DNA of 64,000 nt from Tsukamurella spumae. Lineage in GTDB: Bacteria; Actinomycetota; Actinomycetes; Mycobacteriales; Mycobacteriaceae. Below the pieces are notes generated by a model, which was given only the letters and a program-made list of their open reading frames with translations, was not told the DNA's origin and ran no database searches. This document shows positions 45,966 through 54,706 of this stretch, in pieces; positions within the stretch are counted from its first letter, which is position 1; every line of letters begins with the position of its first letter. Made by a program: the position numbers and the translations under genes. The stretch is taken from contig NZ_JAAXOQ010000001.1 of assembly GCF_012396015.1 (NCBI RefSeq), forward strand, positions 62,001 through 126,000. Direction: 5' to 3'.

Positions 45966-46970
45966 TCAGCGGAAGTAGGCGTCCTGATCCGACCGACTGA
46001 TCACCGGGAGGCCCATCACGTTGAGAAGACGCCGGATCTCGTCGGCCTCCTCACGGCGCGGCTGCGGGATCGGTGCTCGGAGCTCGGGTGTGGGGATGGC
46101 GCCGCGGATCCATGCGGCCGCCTTGTAGCGCACGTGCAGCCGCGAGTACTCGCTGTAGATGTAGTCCTGCAGGGCGTCGAGCCCACCGTCCCACACGGCA
46201 CGTGCGGCATCGAGGTCGTCCCGCTGCCACGCGGCGATGTGCTCGAGCATCGGCTCGAGCGCGTAGTTCAGTGCGCCCGTCACGGTGCCGTCCAGTTCCT
46301 GCGAGGCGAGGTTCTCGTGAAAGTACTTGGCGGCGGCGCCCAGCAGATCTATCGACCGTCCGGAGTCGCGGATCAGGCGCGCGATCCGGCGGTAGCCGTC
46401 GTAGCTGTAGGTCATCTTCCAACCCACCACGTTCGGCACGTCCTCGATGATCCGCCGGGTCGCCCCGCCCGGGAGCCCGATGCCGTACCCGGGTGAGGGT
46501 GCCGCGGTCGGGTGGACGACCATCGGTAGATCCGCGACCCGGGCGACCGCCTGCAGCATGTCCACGAAGACCTCCGGGTAGCGGTCCGCGTCCCATGCCG
46601 TCGTCACGTCGAGCATTCCGATCGGCGGCATCACGAACAGCCCGTCCGCTCCCGCGGCGGCCGCGCGGGCGGCGCCGGCGGCCGTGCCCGCGGTGGTCGG
46701 ATGGCCCACGCCGGCGAGGACCGGGACGCGGCCACCGACCTCCTCGAGTGTGATCTCGAGGATGCGGTCCTTCTCGTCCTCCGCAAGGTAGAAGATCTCG
46801 CTCGCCTCGGGATTGGCGATCATGCCGAGCCCGGCGTCGATGTTGTCCTTCGTGAGGAACATGCGGAGCAGGTTCCTGTAGGCGTCCTCGTCGACCCTCT
46901 CCGCGCCGGGCAGGTAGGGCAGCACGGGGGTCACGAAGAGCTTCCCGAAGGGGGTGAATTCCGTTGTCAT
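45966..46970 (-). CDS. Dihydrodipicolinate synthase/N-acetylneuraminate lyase-family aldolase
   Basis: The 334-residue TIM-barrel enzyme belongs to the DapA superfamily. The Schiff-base Lys is in NVVGWKMTYSYDGY, but the N-terminal substrate loop GLGMIANPEASEIFYL differs from true DapA (GTTGE motif), so it is probably a catabolic aldolase or dehydratase acting on a 2-oxo acid. It lies downstream of an MFS carrier on the same strand with 31 bases between, and an IclR regulator is divergent. This layout is typical of a sugar-acid or aromatic-acid catabolic unit. The substrate is not known. Confidence 0.85.
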   Translation of the reverse strand: MTTEFTPFGKLFVTPVLPYLPGAERVDEDAYRNLLRMFLTKDNIDAGLGMIANPEASEIFYLAEDEKDRILEITLEEVGGRVPVLAGVGHPTTAGTAAGAARAAAAGADGLFVMPPIGMLDVTTAWDADRYPEVFVDMLQAVARVADLPMVVHPTAAPSPGYGIGLPGGATRRIIEDVPNVVGWKMTYSYDGYRRIARLIRDSGRSIDLLGAAAKYFHENLASQELDGTVTGALNYALEPMLEHIAAWQRDDLDAARAVWDGGLDALQDYIYSEYSRLHVRYKAAAWIRGAIPTPELRAPIPQPRREEADEIRRLLNVMGLPVISRSDQDAYFR

Positions 46971-47001
46971 GGTCTTCCTCTCAGTACGTGACGGTGCGCG
47001 G

Positions 47002-48384
47002 TCACGCCGCCGCGCGCGCGTCCTCGTCGGCGAAATGCAGGACCGATGTCTCCGGCCCCATCAGGGCGCCGATCACCTGGATGATCGCGCCGATGACGAC
47101 GAGGGCGACCACGGTGTACGCCGGGTCGATCAGATCGCCGAGCCAACGCTGGTAGCTGGCGTAGAACGCCGCGGGCAACAACGCCAGGGTGTACCCCATG
47201 CCGAAGCCGACTCCGCGGACCGCCGTGGGGAAGCGCTCGGTGATGTACACGGTGAGAATCGCGCCGGGGGCGGTCACCAGGAGGCTGGTGACGATCGCGA
47301 GCAGCGCGACCGTCCAGACCGAACTGTCGCCGGCCCTGATCAGTAGGTAATAGCAGCCCGCCCCGCAGGTCCCGCAGATGATCGCGACCCCGATCATGTA
47401 CCGGCGCCGTCCGATCCGCTGGCTGAGCGCTCCCAGCGTCGGGTACCAGAGCACGCCGAGCCCGTACGCGGCCACCAGGACCCAGATGCTGGTGGTCCAG
47501 CTCAGACCGCTTCGCTGCGTCAGCACGCCCGGCATCAACGCGATGACGCAGTTGATCACCAGGAAGACTCCCGTAGCCCAGATGAACACCTGGATCAGTC
47601 CACGGAGGTGCGTCGGATGGAAGATCCCCACGCCGGGCGTGCGGGACGCATCCTTCTTGGTGTCCTTCCACGCCTCCGATTCCTTGACGTTCTTGAGATA
47701 GTGCACCAGCGCCGCGATCGTGAGGACGGACGAGAGCAGGAAGGGAATCCGCCAGCCCCACAACGAGTACGCGGCATCGGGGCCACCCGGCTCGGCGATC
47801 TGCAGCACGAGCAGAGTGATCAGGCACACCAGGACGAAGGCGATGTTGTTCCCGGTCTGAATGAGGCCGCCGAAGAAGCCTCGGCGCTCCCGCGGAGAGG
47901 CTTCCATCGCCAACGGGCTGGCACCGGTGTACCCGCCGCCCAAGAAGATCCCATCGACGAACCGAAGCGCGATGAGCGCGATGAGCGCCCCGATGCCCCA
48001 GGTGCTGTTGCCCGGAAGCAACCCGATGAGCACCGTCGTCACGCCGAAGCCGGCTATTGCGGCGATCGTCGTACGCCGGCGACCGATCCAGTCGGCGAGC
48101 ACGCCGAAGACGATGGCACCGATCGGGCGCCCGAGGAAGGTCGCCACGAAGACCCACGACGAGATCAGTGCCCGCGTGCTCACGCTCCAGTCGTCGGCGT
48201 AGAAGTACGCCGTAGCGGGCGCCAGCGCGATCACCGGGAGGACGATGTCGTAGTTGTCACTGACCACGGTGAACAGTGCGCCCATCACCGCGGCCGGGCG
48301 CCTCCGTGCCTCCCGGTCCGCGTTCGGCGCGGCCGCCGCGGAACCGGTGGCAAGGACGTGGTCGGAGTCTGCTGTGGGTCGCAT
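47002..48384 (-). CDS. MFS transporter, metabolite:H+ symporter (MHS) type
   Basis: The 460-residue product has 12 predicted membrane helices. MFS signature loops include GRPIGAIVFGVLADWIGRRRT between helices 2 and 3, and SQRIGRRRY in the second half. The MHS subfamily imports carboxylates, sugar acids and similar compounds with protons. The ATG has a GAGGAGA ribosome-binding site. It probably brings in the substrate of the adjacent DapA-like enzyme, and both are likely controlled by the divergent IclR regulator. Confidence 0.88.
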   Translation of the reverse strand: MRPTADSDHVLATGSAAAAPNADREARRRPAAVMGALFTVVSDNYDIVLPVIALAPATAYFYADDWSVSTRALISSWVFVATFLGRPIGAIVFGVLADWIGRRRTTIAAIAGFGVTTVLIGLLPGNSTWGIGALIALIALRFVDGIFLGGGYTGASPLAMEASPRERRGFFGGLIQTGNNIAFVLVCLITLLVLQIAEPGGPDAAYSLWGWRIPFLLSSVLTIAALVHYLKNVKESEAWKDTKKDASRTPGVGIFHPTHLRGLIQVFIWATGVFLVINCVIALMPGVLTQRSGLSWTTSIWVLVAAYGLGVLWYPTLGALSQRIGRRRYMIGVAIICGTCGAGCYYLLIRAGDSSVWTVALLAIVTSLLVTAPGAILTVYITERFPTAVRGVGFGMGYTLALLPAAFYASYQRWLGDLIDPAYTVVALVVIGAIIQVIGALMGPETSVLHFADEDARAAA

Positions 48385-48472
48385 GTCGATCTCCTCGATG
48401 CGCTATAATCGCCCCTAAATGGATGATATTCGCCTAGTCACTATGACCTGCGACACATGAGGAGTCAAGAGC
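48385..48472. promoter_or_regulatory. Divergent promoter region between MFS and IclR genes
   Basis: A plus-strand TATAAT is at 48404-48409. On the minus strand a TTGACT -35 and a CATAGT -10 about 17 bases apart fit the MFS promoter. Two direct repeats, ATAATCGCC and ATATTCGCC, lie about 20 bases apart and are candidate IclR-binding half-sites. Confidence 0.5.
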
Positions 48473-49204
48473 ATGGCACCTGCCCCGAGTACGGCACAGA
48501 CCGCTGATCGCGCGTTCGAGGTGCTCGACGCGATCGCGGACGAGGGCGCCGGCCGACTCACCGATATCGTCGCCCGGACCGGACTGGAGCGGCGAGTAGT
48601 GAGCCGACTGCTCGCCAGTCTCGTCCGCGCCGACCTCATCGAACCCGGCCCCGGCGGGACCTACGACCTCGGTAGCCGCCTGATCGAGATCGGGGAGCTC
48701 GCAGAGACCCGCAATCCGCTGCGCGCCAAATCCAGGCCGGTCGCGCAGGAGCTGATGATCCGGACTCGGGCATCGACGGTGATCCATCGGGTGCGCGGCT
48801 CGGAGCTGTCGCCCGTCCTGGTTCTCACCCCCACGGACGTCCTGGCCGTCAGCTACCCGAAGCGCAGCCGAATCCCCTTGCACCTCGGTATCGGCCGCGC
48901 CGCTCTCGCCTGGCTTCCCCCCGGCGAGGTCGCCGCGGTGATCGACGGCGCGCCGCTCGATCACGAGGTGGAAGCGGAGCTCGACCGGGTGCGCGCCACC
49001 GGCGTCGCGATCTCCCACGGCGAGCTGGTGCGCGGCGTCACCGCCGTGGGTGCGGCGATCCGTACGCCCGAAGGCCGCCCCGTCGCGGTCGTCGTCGTCG
49101 CCGCGCCCGAGGGCGCCCACCCCGAGCGCTACGCGGACCAGGTCGCGGCCGCCGCAAAGCAGATCTCCTCTAGCCTGACTCCCGCGGACCGACAGCGCAT
49201 CTGA
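48473..49204 (+). CDS. IclR-family transcriptional regulator
   Basis: The 243-residue product has an N-terminal winged helix (about 8-70), with AFEVLDAIADEGAGRLTDI and ERRVVSRLLASLVRADLIE, and a C-terminal IclR effector domain (about 80-240) with IPLHLGIGRAALAWLPP. Such regulators bind small catabolites. It is divergent from the MFS-aldolase pair and almost certainly regulates it; whether as repressor or activator is unclear. The ATG is preceded by GGAG. Confidence 0.9.
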   Translation: MAPAPSTAQTADRAFEVLDAIADEGAGRLTDIVARTGLERRVVSRLLASLVRADLIEPGPGGTYDLGSRLIEIGELAETRNPLRAKSRPVAQELMIRTRASTVIHRVRGSELSPVLVLTPTDVLAVSYPKRSRIPLHLGIGRAALAWLPPGEVAAVIDGAPLDHEVEAELDRVRATGVAISHGELVRGVTAVGAAIRTPEGRPVAVVVVAAPEGAHPERYADQVAAAAKQISSSLTPADRQRI

Positions 49205-49321
49205 GGCGAACGCGCCATCGCACGACCCCCACCGGACGGGCGGTAGCCGGACATACCTCGCAAAGACGGTTCGTACCTGTGGGTTCGCTGCCGATATCGG
49301 CGTGACCCGGGCCGCCGCTCC

Positions 49322-49327
49322 TACGCT
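49322..49327 (+). promoter_or_regulatory. -10 element TACGCT for the DUF1800 gene
   Basis: TACGCT ends 6 bases before the ATG at 49334. The promoter of the broken gene therefore looks intact. Confidence 0.5.
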
Positions 49328-49333
49328 GAACTC

Positions 49334-50650
49334 ATGGGAAACCAATCCGCCGAGTGGCTCCAGCGCGCGAGGGTGTTGCGCCGCATGGGCTTCGGCGCCA
49401 CCGGTCCGGAGGTGGACGCCACCGTCGGGACGGCGATACCGGACCTGGTCGCGGCGCGGCTGGCCAGTGCGCCGGACCCGTCCGCGCCGCCGGCGGCCGC
49501 GTACCTCGCGGGCCCGGGCAAGGCGGCGGGGACGGATGCGCGGAAGGCCTACCAGCAGAAGCTTTCCGCGCAGCAGACCGACCTGAGCCAGTGGTGGCTC
49601 ACGCGCATGGTCACGGTGCGTGAGCCGGTGCACGAGCGGCTCACGCTCACCTGGCACAACCACTTCGCGACGTCGGCGGTCAAGGTGCGGCAGGCGCAGT
49701 CCATGGCGCGGCAGAACGCGGCGCTGCGATCAGGAGCACTCGGCGACTTCCGAGCCCTCGCGCTCAGGATGCTCACCGATCCGGCGATGCTCTACTGGCT
49801 CGACGCGCAGCAGAACACCAAGAAGGGCGCGAACGAGAACCTGGCGCGGGAGTTCCTGGAGCTCTTCGCCCTCGGCCACGGCAACGGCTACACCGAGGAC
49901 GACGTCAAACAGGGCGCCCGCGCGCTCACCGGCTGAACCATCGACAACACCGGCGCCGCGAAGTTCGTGCCCTCCCGGCACGACACCGGGGAGAAGACGG
50001 TGCTCGGGATGAAGGGACCGCTGGACGTCACGGGGTTCTGCGACGCCGTCCTGGCGCACCCGCGGTCACCGTCGTACATCGCGACGCGACTGTGGCACGG
50101 CCTGGCGTCCGACACCCCACCCAGCGATGCCGCGCTCGCCCGCCTGACCACGGCGTACGGCGCTCGCCGCGACCTCCGGGCGCTCACCACCGCGATCTGG
50201 ACCGATCCCGAGTTCCTCGACGGTCGCGCGAGCGTGGTCAGCGGGCCGGTCGAATGGCTGGTCGGGGCGCTCCGCGCCCTTCGGATCTCCCCGGCGGACA
50301 CGGGGAAGAAGGGCTCGCCCGTCACCGTCGACGGTGCGCTGGCCCTCCTGGCCACGCTCGGGCAGCGTCCGTTCTTTCCGCCCGACGTGGGCGGGTGGCC
50401 CAGTGGTCTCGGGTGGGCCTCGACGTCGGCGGTCTCGGCCCGACTCTCGGCGGCGACGACGCTGACCGCGGCGGGCGACATCTCCGCCGTCGAGCAGGCG
50501 GCCCGCGCGGACCGCATCGACGCCGCGGGTCACCTCCTGGGCATCGGCGCGTGGTCGGACGTGAGCGCCGGCGCATTGCGGCCCTTCGCCGACGAACCGA
50601 AGAAGCTGGTGGCCGTCGCGCTCCTCACCCCCGAGTACCTCACCTCATGA
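49334..50650 (+). pseudogene. DUF1800 protein gene with an in-frame TGA
   Basis: The full frame is 439 codons and reads as a DUF1800 protein: LRRMGFGATGPEVDATV at the N-terminus, LTLTWHNHFATS, ENLAREFLELFALGHGNGYTEDD, then ARALTG followed by TGA at 49934-49936. The same frame continues as TIDNTGAAKFVPSRHDTG and RPFFPPDVGGWPSG to the normal stop. In this family ALTG is followed by Trp, so a single TGG to TGA change explains the break. No recoding signal is visible. It pairs with a DUF1501 gene, as usual; these pairs are of unknown, possibly secretory, function. Confidence 0.85.
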
Positions 50651-50660
50651 AGGGTTCCGC

Positions 50661-51863
50661 ATGGTGCAGCTGACCAGACGATCGCTGCTCGTCTCCGGGA
50701 CGGCCGTGGCCGCGGTCGGCGGACTCGCCGCCTCCGGGGTACTGACCTGGGACGAGCTGCACCGTCGGGCGGGGGAACGCGCGCCGGACGCGGGATCGGG
50801 CACCGTCGTGATCGTCACGCTGTACGGCGGGAACGACGGCCTGTCCACCCTCGTCCCGTACGCGGACCCGGCGTACCACGACGCCCGCCCCGAACTCGCC
50901 TTCACCGCGGACCAGGTGCAGCGGCTGGACAATCGATACGGACTCAACCCGGAGATGAAGGGCCTCGCCGGACTGTTCCGTGCGAACAAGCTCGCGATCG
51001 TGCGCGGCGTCGGGTACCGAACCCCGACCGATCCCACTTCCGGTCGATGGACATCTGGCAGACCGCCTCCCCGTCGGAGCCGGTGCCGACCGGGTGGATC
51101 GGACGATGGCTCGACGCGACCGGGGACGATCCCGTCCGCGCCGTGAACATCGGGGCGACGGTGCCCGCGCTCGCGGTCGGTGCGAAGGCCTCCGCCGCGG
51201 CGTTGTCGCTGGCCGGGATCCCGAAGAGCTCCCTCGCGATGTCGGTGAAGGCACTCGGGACTCCTGATCACGCGGACACGTCGACCATGGCGACCGTGCG
51301 GGCCTCGTATCGTGCGGCGCAGGTCGTCGACGGCACCTTCGCGGGGCCGGCCGGGGCGAAGGACGACGGTGCCGCCGAGCGGACGAATCAGCTCGCGCGC
51401 CAGCTCGATCTGGTCGCGCGCTGCATCCTGGCGGGCGTGCCCACCCGGGTCTACTCCGTCTCGCTCGGCGGCTTCGACACCCACTCCGCGGAGCGCGACA
51501 CACAGCATCGTCTGCTGGCCGAGGTCGACGCCGCGCTCACCGACTTCCATCGGCGTATGCAGGCGGATCCACGGGGGCCGCGGCACCGTCGTCATGATGT
51601 ACACCGAGTTCGGGCGCAGGGTGCGCGCCAATGCGTCGGAGGGCACCGATCACGGCACGGCCGGGCCCGTGTTCGTGCTCGGTGAGTCGGTGCGCGGCGG
51701 CTTCCACGGCGACGAGCCGAGCCTCACTGATCTCGATCAGGGCGACCTGAAGTACACCGGCGACTTCCGCGACGTCTATCACGAGTTGCTGTCCAGGGGC
51801 ATCGGCGCCGACCCGACGACCTCGGTGGGCGCGGGCCGGCGGGACGTGGGATTCCTCGCCTGA
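50661..51863 (+). pseudogene. DUF1501 protein gene with two frameshifts
   Basis: The repaired product (~400 residues) begins with a Tat-type signal (TRRSLLVSG, then a hydrophobic run) and the DUF1501 hallmark YGGNDGLSTLVPY. The first break is the loss of one C near 51017, after GVGY; restoring it gives PNPDRSHFRSMDIWQ in the next frame. The second is one extra G in the run 51573-51577; removing it gives GRGTVVMMYTEFGRRV, then a normal end at 51863. The gene starts 10 bases after the broken DUF1800 gene. Two indels in C or G runs could be errors, but the neighbour's nonsense change favours decay. Confidence 0.83.
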
Positions 51864-51874
51864 GTCCCGGATAC

Positions 51875-51896
51875 TGATATCACTCTTCTGATATCA
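51875..51896. promoter_or_regulatory. Double TGATATCA operator of the VapBC relic
   Basis: Two copies of the palindrome TGATATCA (51875-51882 and 51889-51896) are 14 bases apart centre to centre. A GGAGG ribosome-binding site and ATG follow. This is typical of VapB/FitA-type operators. Confidence 0.65.
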
Positions 51897-51905
51897 GGAG
51901 GCGAG

Positions 51906-52225
51906 ATGGAACAGCTCCTCATCAGGAATCTGCCGGTCGGAACGAAGGCGGTGCTCTGCGCGCGGGCGGAACGCAATCACCGCAGGGCGCGATCCTGCGG
52001 CAGTGGTTCGCCGTCAGAGTCCTCCCGGCGTTCGCCGGACGGGTGCTCGCGTTCGACCTGGCAGCGGCGAGGGAGCTCGCCGCCTTCCGCGTCCCGGAAC
52101 GCACCCCACTCGACGATGCGCTGCTCGCGGCGGTCGCGCAGGCCAACGGGATGACTGTCGCCACCAGGATCGTCCGGGATTTCGAGCCGCTCGGCGTCCC
52201 GGTCGTGGACCCCTGGGCGTCGTAG
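51906..52225 (+). pseudogene. VapBC (FitAB-like) toxin-antitoxin relic with internal deletion
   Basis: The first ~24 codons (MEQLLIRNLPVGTKAVLCAR) read as the N-terminus of a VapB/FitA ribbon-helix-helix antitoxin. The sequence then passes, in another frame, into the last ~75 residues of a PIN-domain toxin: LRQWFAVRVLPAFAGRV, then TPLDDALLAAVAQANGMTVATR and a terminal GVPVVDPW. The rest of the antitoxin and the toxin's first half, with its first catalytic acidic residues, are missing. A single deletion of a few hundred bases would explain it. Neither product should be functional, although promoter and operator survive. Confidence 0.75.
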
Positions 52226-52279
52226 CCCGACGGTGCGCGGTCGGGGACTGCGCACCGTCGGGCTCGGGGACGGGGCCGA

Positions 52280-52780
52280 TCAGCCGACCGGGACCGCCGA
52301 CTGCTCGCGGTGCGCGGCGACGCGCTGCTGGAGGAACCAATTCTGCGCGAACAGGGTGACGCCGATGAACAGCATCGTGGTGACGCCGGCGAAGCCGTGG
52401 CCGGTGTGGTCGCCCATCGCGGCGGGAACGATGAAGTCGACCGCGACGTGCAGCGCGATCGCGACGATCCACAGTCCGACCGTGGCGGCGGTGCCCTGCC
52501 GGAGGTAGGCGCCGTCGGGGCCGGGGAAGACCTTCGTGGTCAGGGCCCGCGGGTAGGCGAGGGCCACGGCGATGATCAGGCCCAGGATCGCGGCGATCAC
52601 GTGCCCGGCGCCCACCGGACCGCCGTGCGAGACGTACTGCACCGTCTGGACCAGGCCCAGCGCGGCGAGAATCAGCGCGACCCGGGCGGTGCGCTCCTTG
52701 AGGGGCCGGGCCTGCAACTGGCGGTAGAGGATCCAGCCGATGACGAGGACGGCGATGACGGCGGTGGTCGCTGAGTTCAT
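52280..52780 (-). CDS. Small multi-pass membrane protein
   Basis: The 166-residue product has four to five hydrophobic helices (about 5-20, 35-48, 58-75, 96-120 and 130-148). A short cytosolic RQLQARPLKERTAR loop recalls CcdC/DUF1453-like proteins, though I am not sure of the family. The ATG at 52780 is the first that gives a sensible N-terminus (MNSATTAVIAVL). It stands alone, convergent with the VapBC relic and divergent from the following hypothetical gene. Function is unknown. Confidence 0.68.
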   Translation of the reverse strand: MNSATTAVIAVLVIGWILYRQLQARPLKERTARVALILAALGLVQTVQYVSHGGPVGAGHVIAAILGLIIAVALAYPRALTTKVFPGPDGAYLRQGTAATVGLWIVAIALHVAVDFIVPAAMGDHTGHGFAGVTTMLFIGVTLFAQNWFLQQRVAAHREQSAVPVG

Positions 52781-52906
52781 GCCGATGAATCTGCCGCCAT
52801 CCGGCCCGCATCGGATCGACCGACGGGTGGAGATCCGGGTGGAGACGCGGCCCCGGCCGCTGAGAAACCGAGTGAACATGTCAGTCCACTTTGAGACTCT
52901 GCATGT

Positions 52907-53557
52907 ATGGCGATATTCGGAACCGAGGACCCCACGATCCGCGCACGTCTCGATCGCAGGGCTCCCAGTGGCGGGCACGGTCACGGGACGGGGTTCTCGG
53001 GTGTCGCGGAGTTCCCGGCGACGCTGGGGGAGGAAGAGGTCATGGCGCGGCTCGACGCTGCGCTCGACGATCCCACAATCGGGTACGAATGCGGCACGAG
53101 CGTCCTCCATCTCCGCGAGGAGATCGACGGTCACACGTGCGTGCTGCTGCGTCGGTTCGACGAGGACGAGATGTGGGAGATCGTCACGGCGTTTCCGCTT
53201 CCCGGGGATCCCGGAGTTGTCATCAATCCACCGCCGGCCGAGCCGTATCCGGCGTGTCAGGTGGCGTCCGCGATGATCGGCTTCGTTGCGTCGCTACCAG
53301 GATTCGGTCGCGATGAGCCGGGCCACGCTCGCCTGTGGGTGGCTGCGACACTCGCTGAAGTCGGTGAGCCCTACGAGGCGGCGATCTGGGCTCTCGAGAT
53401 GTGCGTTGAGCACGACGTGGCGTTCCCTGAGGAGCTGTATGCCACGCTGCTCGCGATGGCGAACTACGAGTACTTCGATGCCACCTATACCGGTGCGCCG
53501 TTCAGCAAGCTGGTTGCGGCGGAGTGGCGACGCCACCATCCCGCAACCTGGCAGTGA
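52907..53557 (+). CDS. Hypothetical acidic protein
   Basis: The 216-residue product has no signal peptide, membrane helix or motif that I recognise. It is acidic, with a His/Gly-rich start (SGGHGHGTGF) and a C-terminal part rich in helices (ARLWVAATLAEVGEPYEAAI). Codon use is a little less GC-extreme than in the neighbours, which may reflect recent gain. A GAGACT sequence about 8 bases before the ATG could be the -10 box of a leaderless transcript. It is convergent with an LLM gene. Confidence 0.6.
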   Translation: MAIFGTEDPTIRARLDRRAPSGGHGHGTGFSGVAEFPATLGEEEVMARLDAALDDPTIGYECGTSVLHLREEIDGHTCVLLRRFDEDEMWEIVTAFPLPGDPGVVINPPPAEPYPACQVASAMIGFVASLPGFGRDEPGHARLWVAATLAEVGEPYEAAIWALEMCVEHDVAFPEELYATLLAMANYEYFDATYTGAPFSKLVAAEWRRHHPATWQ

Positions 53558-53614
53558 GTACGCCCCGGACCAATCGCGATCGTGTCCACTGGCACGACGG
53601 CACTGGTCTACATC

Positions 53615-54640
53615 TCAGCCCAACTGGTCGACCGCGCCCTTGATCAGCTTGAGGCTGTGCGTGCGCTCGGCGCGCCCCGGGATCATCCCGGCGACCATGA
53701 GCTCCTGCGGCTGCGTCCGGATCAGCAACTCGCGCAGCTCGTCGCGGACCGTGTCCTGCGAGCCGACGATCCACGCGGAGGTGGTGGGCGCGATCGCCTG
53801 CTCCTGGTCGGGCGTCAGGGGCTGCGCAGCGGCCTGATCGAAGGTCAGCATCCGGCCGGGGTTACCGGTGCGCACCCGGTACATCGACGCCCGCGCCGGC
53901 GCGGCGATGCGCTGGGCCTCCGCATCGGTGTCGGCGGCGATCACGGTCACCGTCAGCATGGCGTTGGGGGAGTCCAGGTCGCCGGGGCGGAAGGTCTCGC
54001 GGTACTCCGCCAGCGCGGGCAGCGTGGCCTGCGGGGCGAAGTGTCGCGCGAAGGCGAAGGGCAGGCCGAGCAGTCCGGCGAGCTTCGCGCTGAACGTCGA
54101 TGAGCCGAGCAGCCACATCTCGGGATTCGAACCGGTGCCCGGAGTGGCGGTGATCGCCGCGTACGGGTGGTCGGCGGGGAAGTCGTCGCGGAGGAAGGCG
54201 CGCAGGTGCGCGAGCGCCTGAGGGAAGTCGTCGACGGACTCGCTGACCTTGCCGCCGCGGAGCGCATGCGCTGTGAGCTGGTCGGTGCCGGGCGCCCGGC
54301 CGATGCCGAGGTCGATGCGGTTCGGGAACAGCGCGTCGAGCGTCCCGAACTGCTCGGCGACGACGAGCGGCTGATGGTTCGGCAGCATCACGCCGCCCGA
54401 GCCGACGCGGATCGAATCGGTGGCGGCGGCGATCTGGCCGATGAGCACCGCCGGAGCGGAGCTCGCGATGCCCGGCATCGAGTGGTGCTCGGCGACCCAC
54501 ACTCGCTCGTACCCCATCCGCTCCGCGGCCTGCGCGGTCCCGATCGTGTCGCGCAGAGCATCGCCGAAGGACGCACCGTCGACGACGGGGGCGAGCTCGA
54601 GAAGGGACAGACGGGGGCGCGGGAAGGAGGCTTCGGTCAC
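53615..54640 (-). CDS. LLM-class flavin-dependent oxidoreductase (5)
   Basis: The 341-residue product belongs to the MsnO8/YtmO-like branch: [62 protein letters not shown] and [13 protein letters not shown]. It is related to oxidoreductase 2 at 31837 but clearly a separate gene. It starts with GTG at 54640, just downstream of a strong hairpin that separates it from the other LLM gene on the same strand. Cofactor (FMN or F420) and substrate are not determined. Confidence 0.85.
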   Translation of the reverse strand: MTEASFPRPRLSLLELAPVVDGASFGDALRDTIGTAQAAERMGYERVWVAEHHSMPGIASSAPAVLIGQIAAATDSIRVGSGGVMLPNHQPLVVAEQFGTLDALFPNRIDLGIGRAPGTDQLTAHALRGGKVSESVDDFPQALAHLRAFLRDDFPADHPYAAITATPGTGSNPEMWLLGSSTFSAKLAGLLGLPFAFARHFAPQATLPALAEYRETFRPGDLDSPNAMLTVTVIAADTDAEAQRIAAPARASMYRVRTGNPGRMLTFDQAAAQPLTPDQEQAIAPTTSAWIVGSQDTVRDELRELLIRTQPQELMVAGMIPGRAERTHSLKLIKGAVDQLG

Positions 54641-54654
54641 AGCAGAGACAACCG

Positions 54655-54686
54655 GGGGCGGCCCGGGAATCTTCCCGGACCGCCCC
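54655..54686 (-). terminator. Intrinsic-type hairpin between two LLM genes
   Basis: GGGGCGG-c-CCGGGAA pairs with TTCCCGG-a-CCGCCCC around a 2-base turn, giving 14 paired bases with one internal mismatch. It lies 20 bases after the stop of the LLM gene at 54707 and probably ends its transcript. Confidence 0.75.
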
Positions 54687-54706
54687 TCATCGGACTGTGG
54701 CGGAGG

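Noticed and set aside
49934-49936. Selenocysteine or programmed UGA read-through in the DUF1800 gene
   Set aside because: No stem-loop of SECIS type is evident after the codon, no selenium genes are visible, and the family has Trp here. The partner gene is also broken, so a nonsense mutation is simpler.
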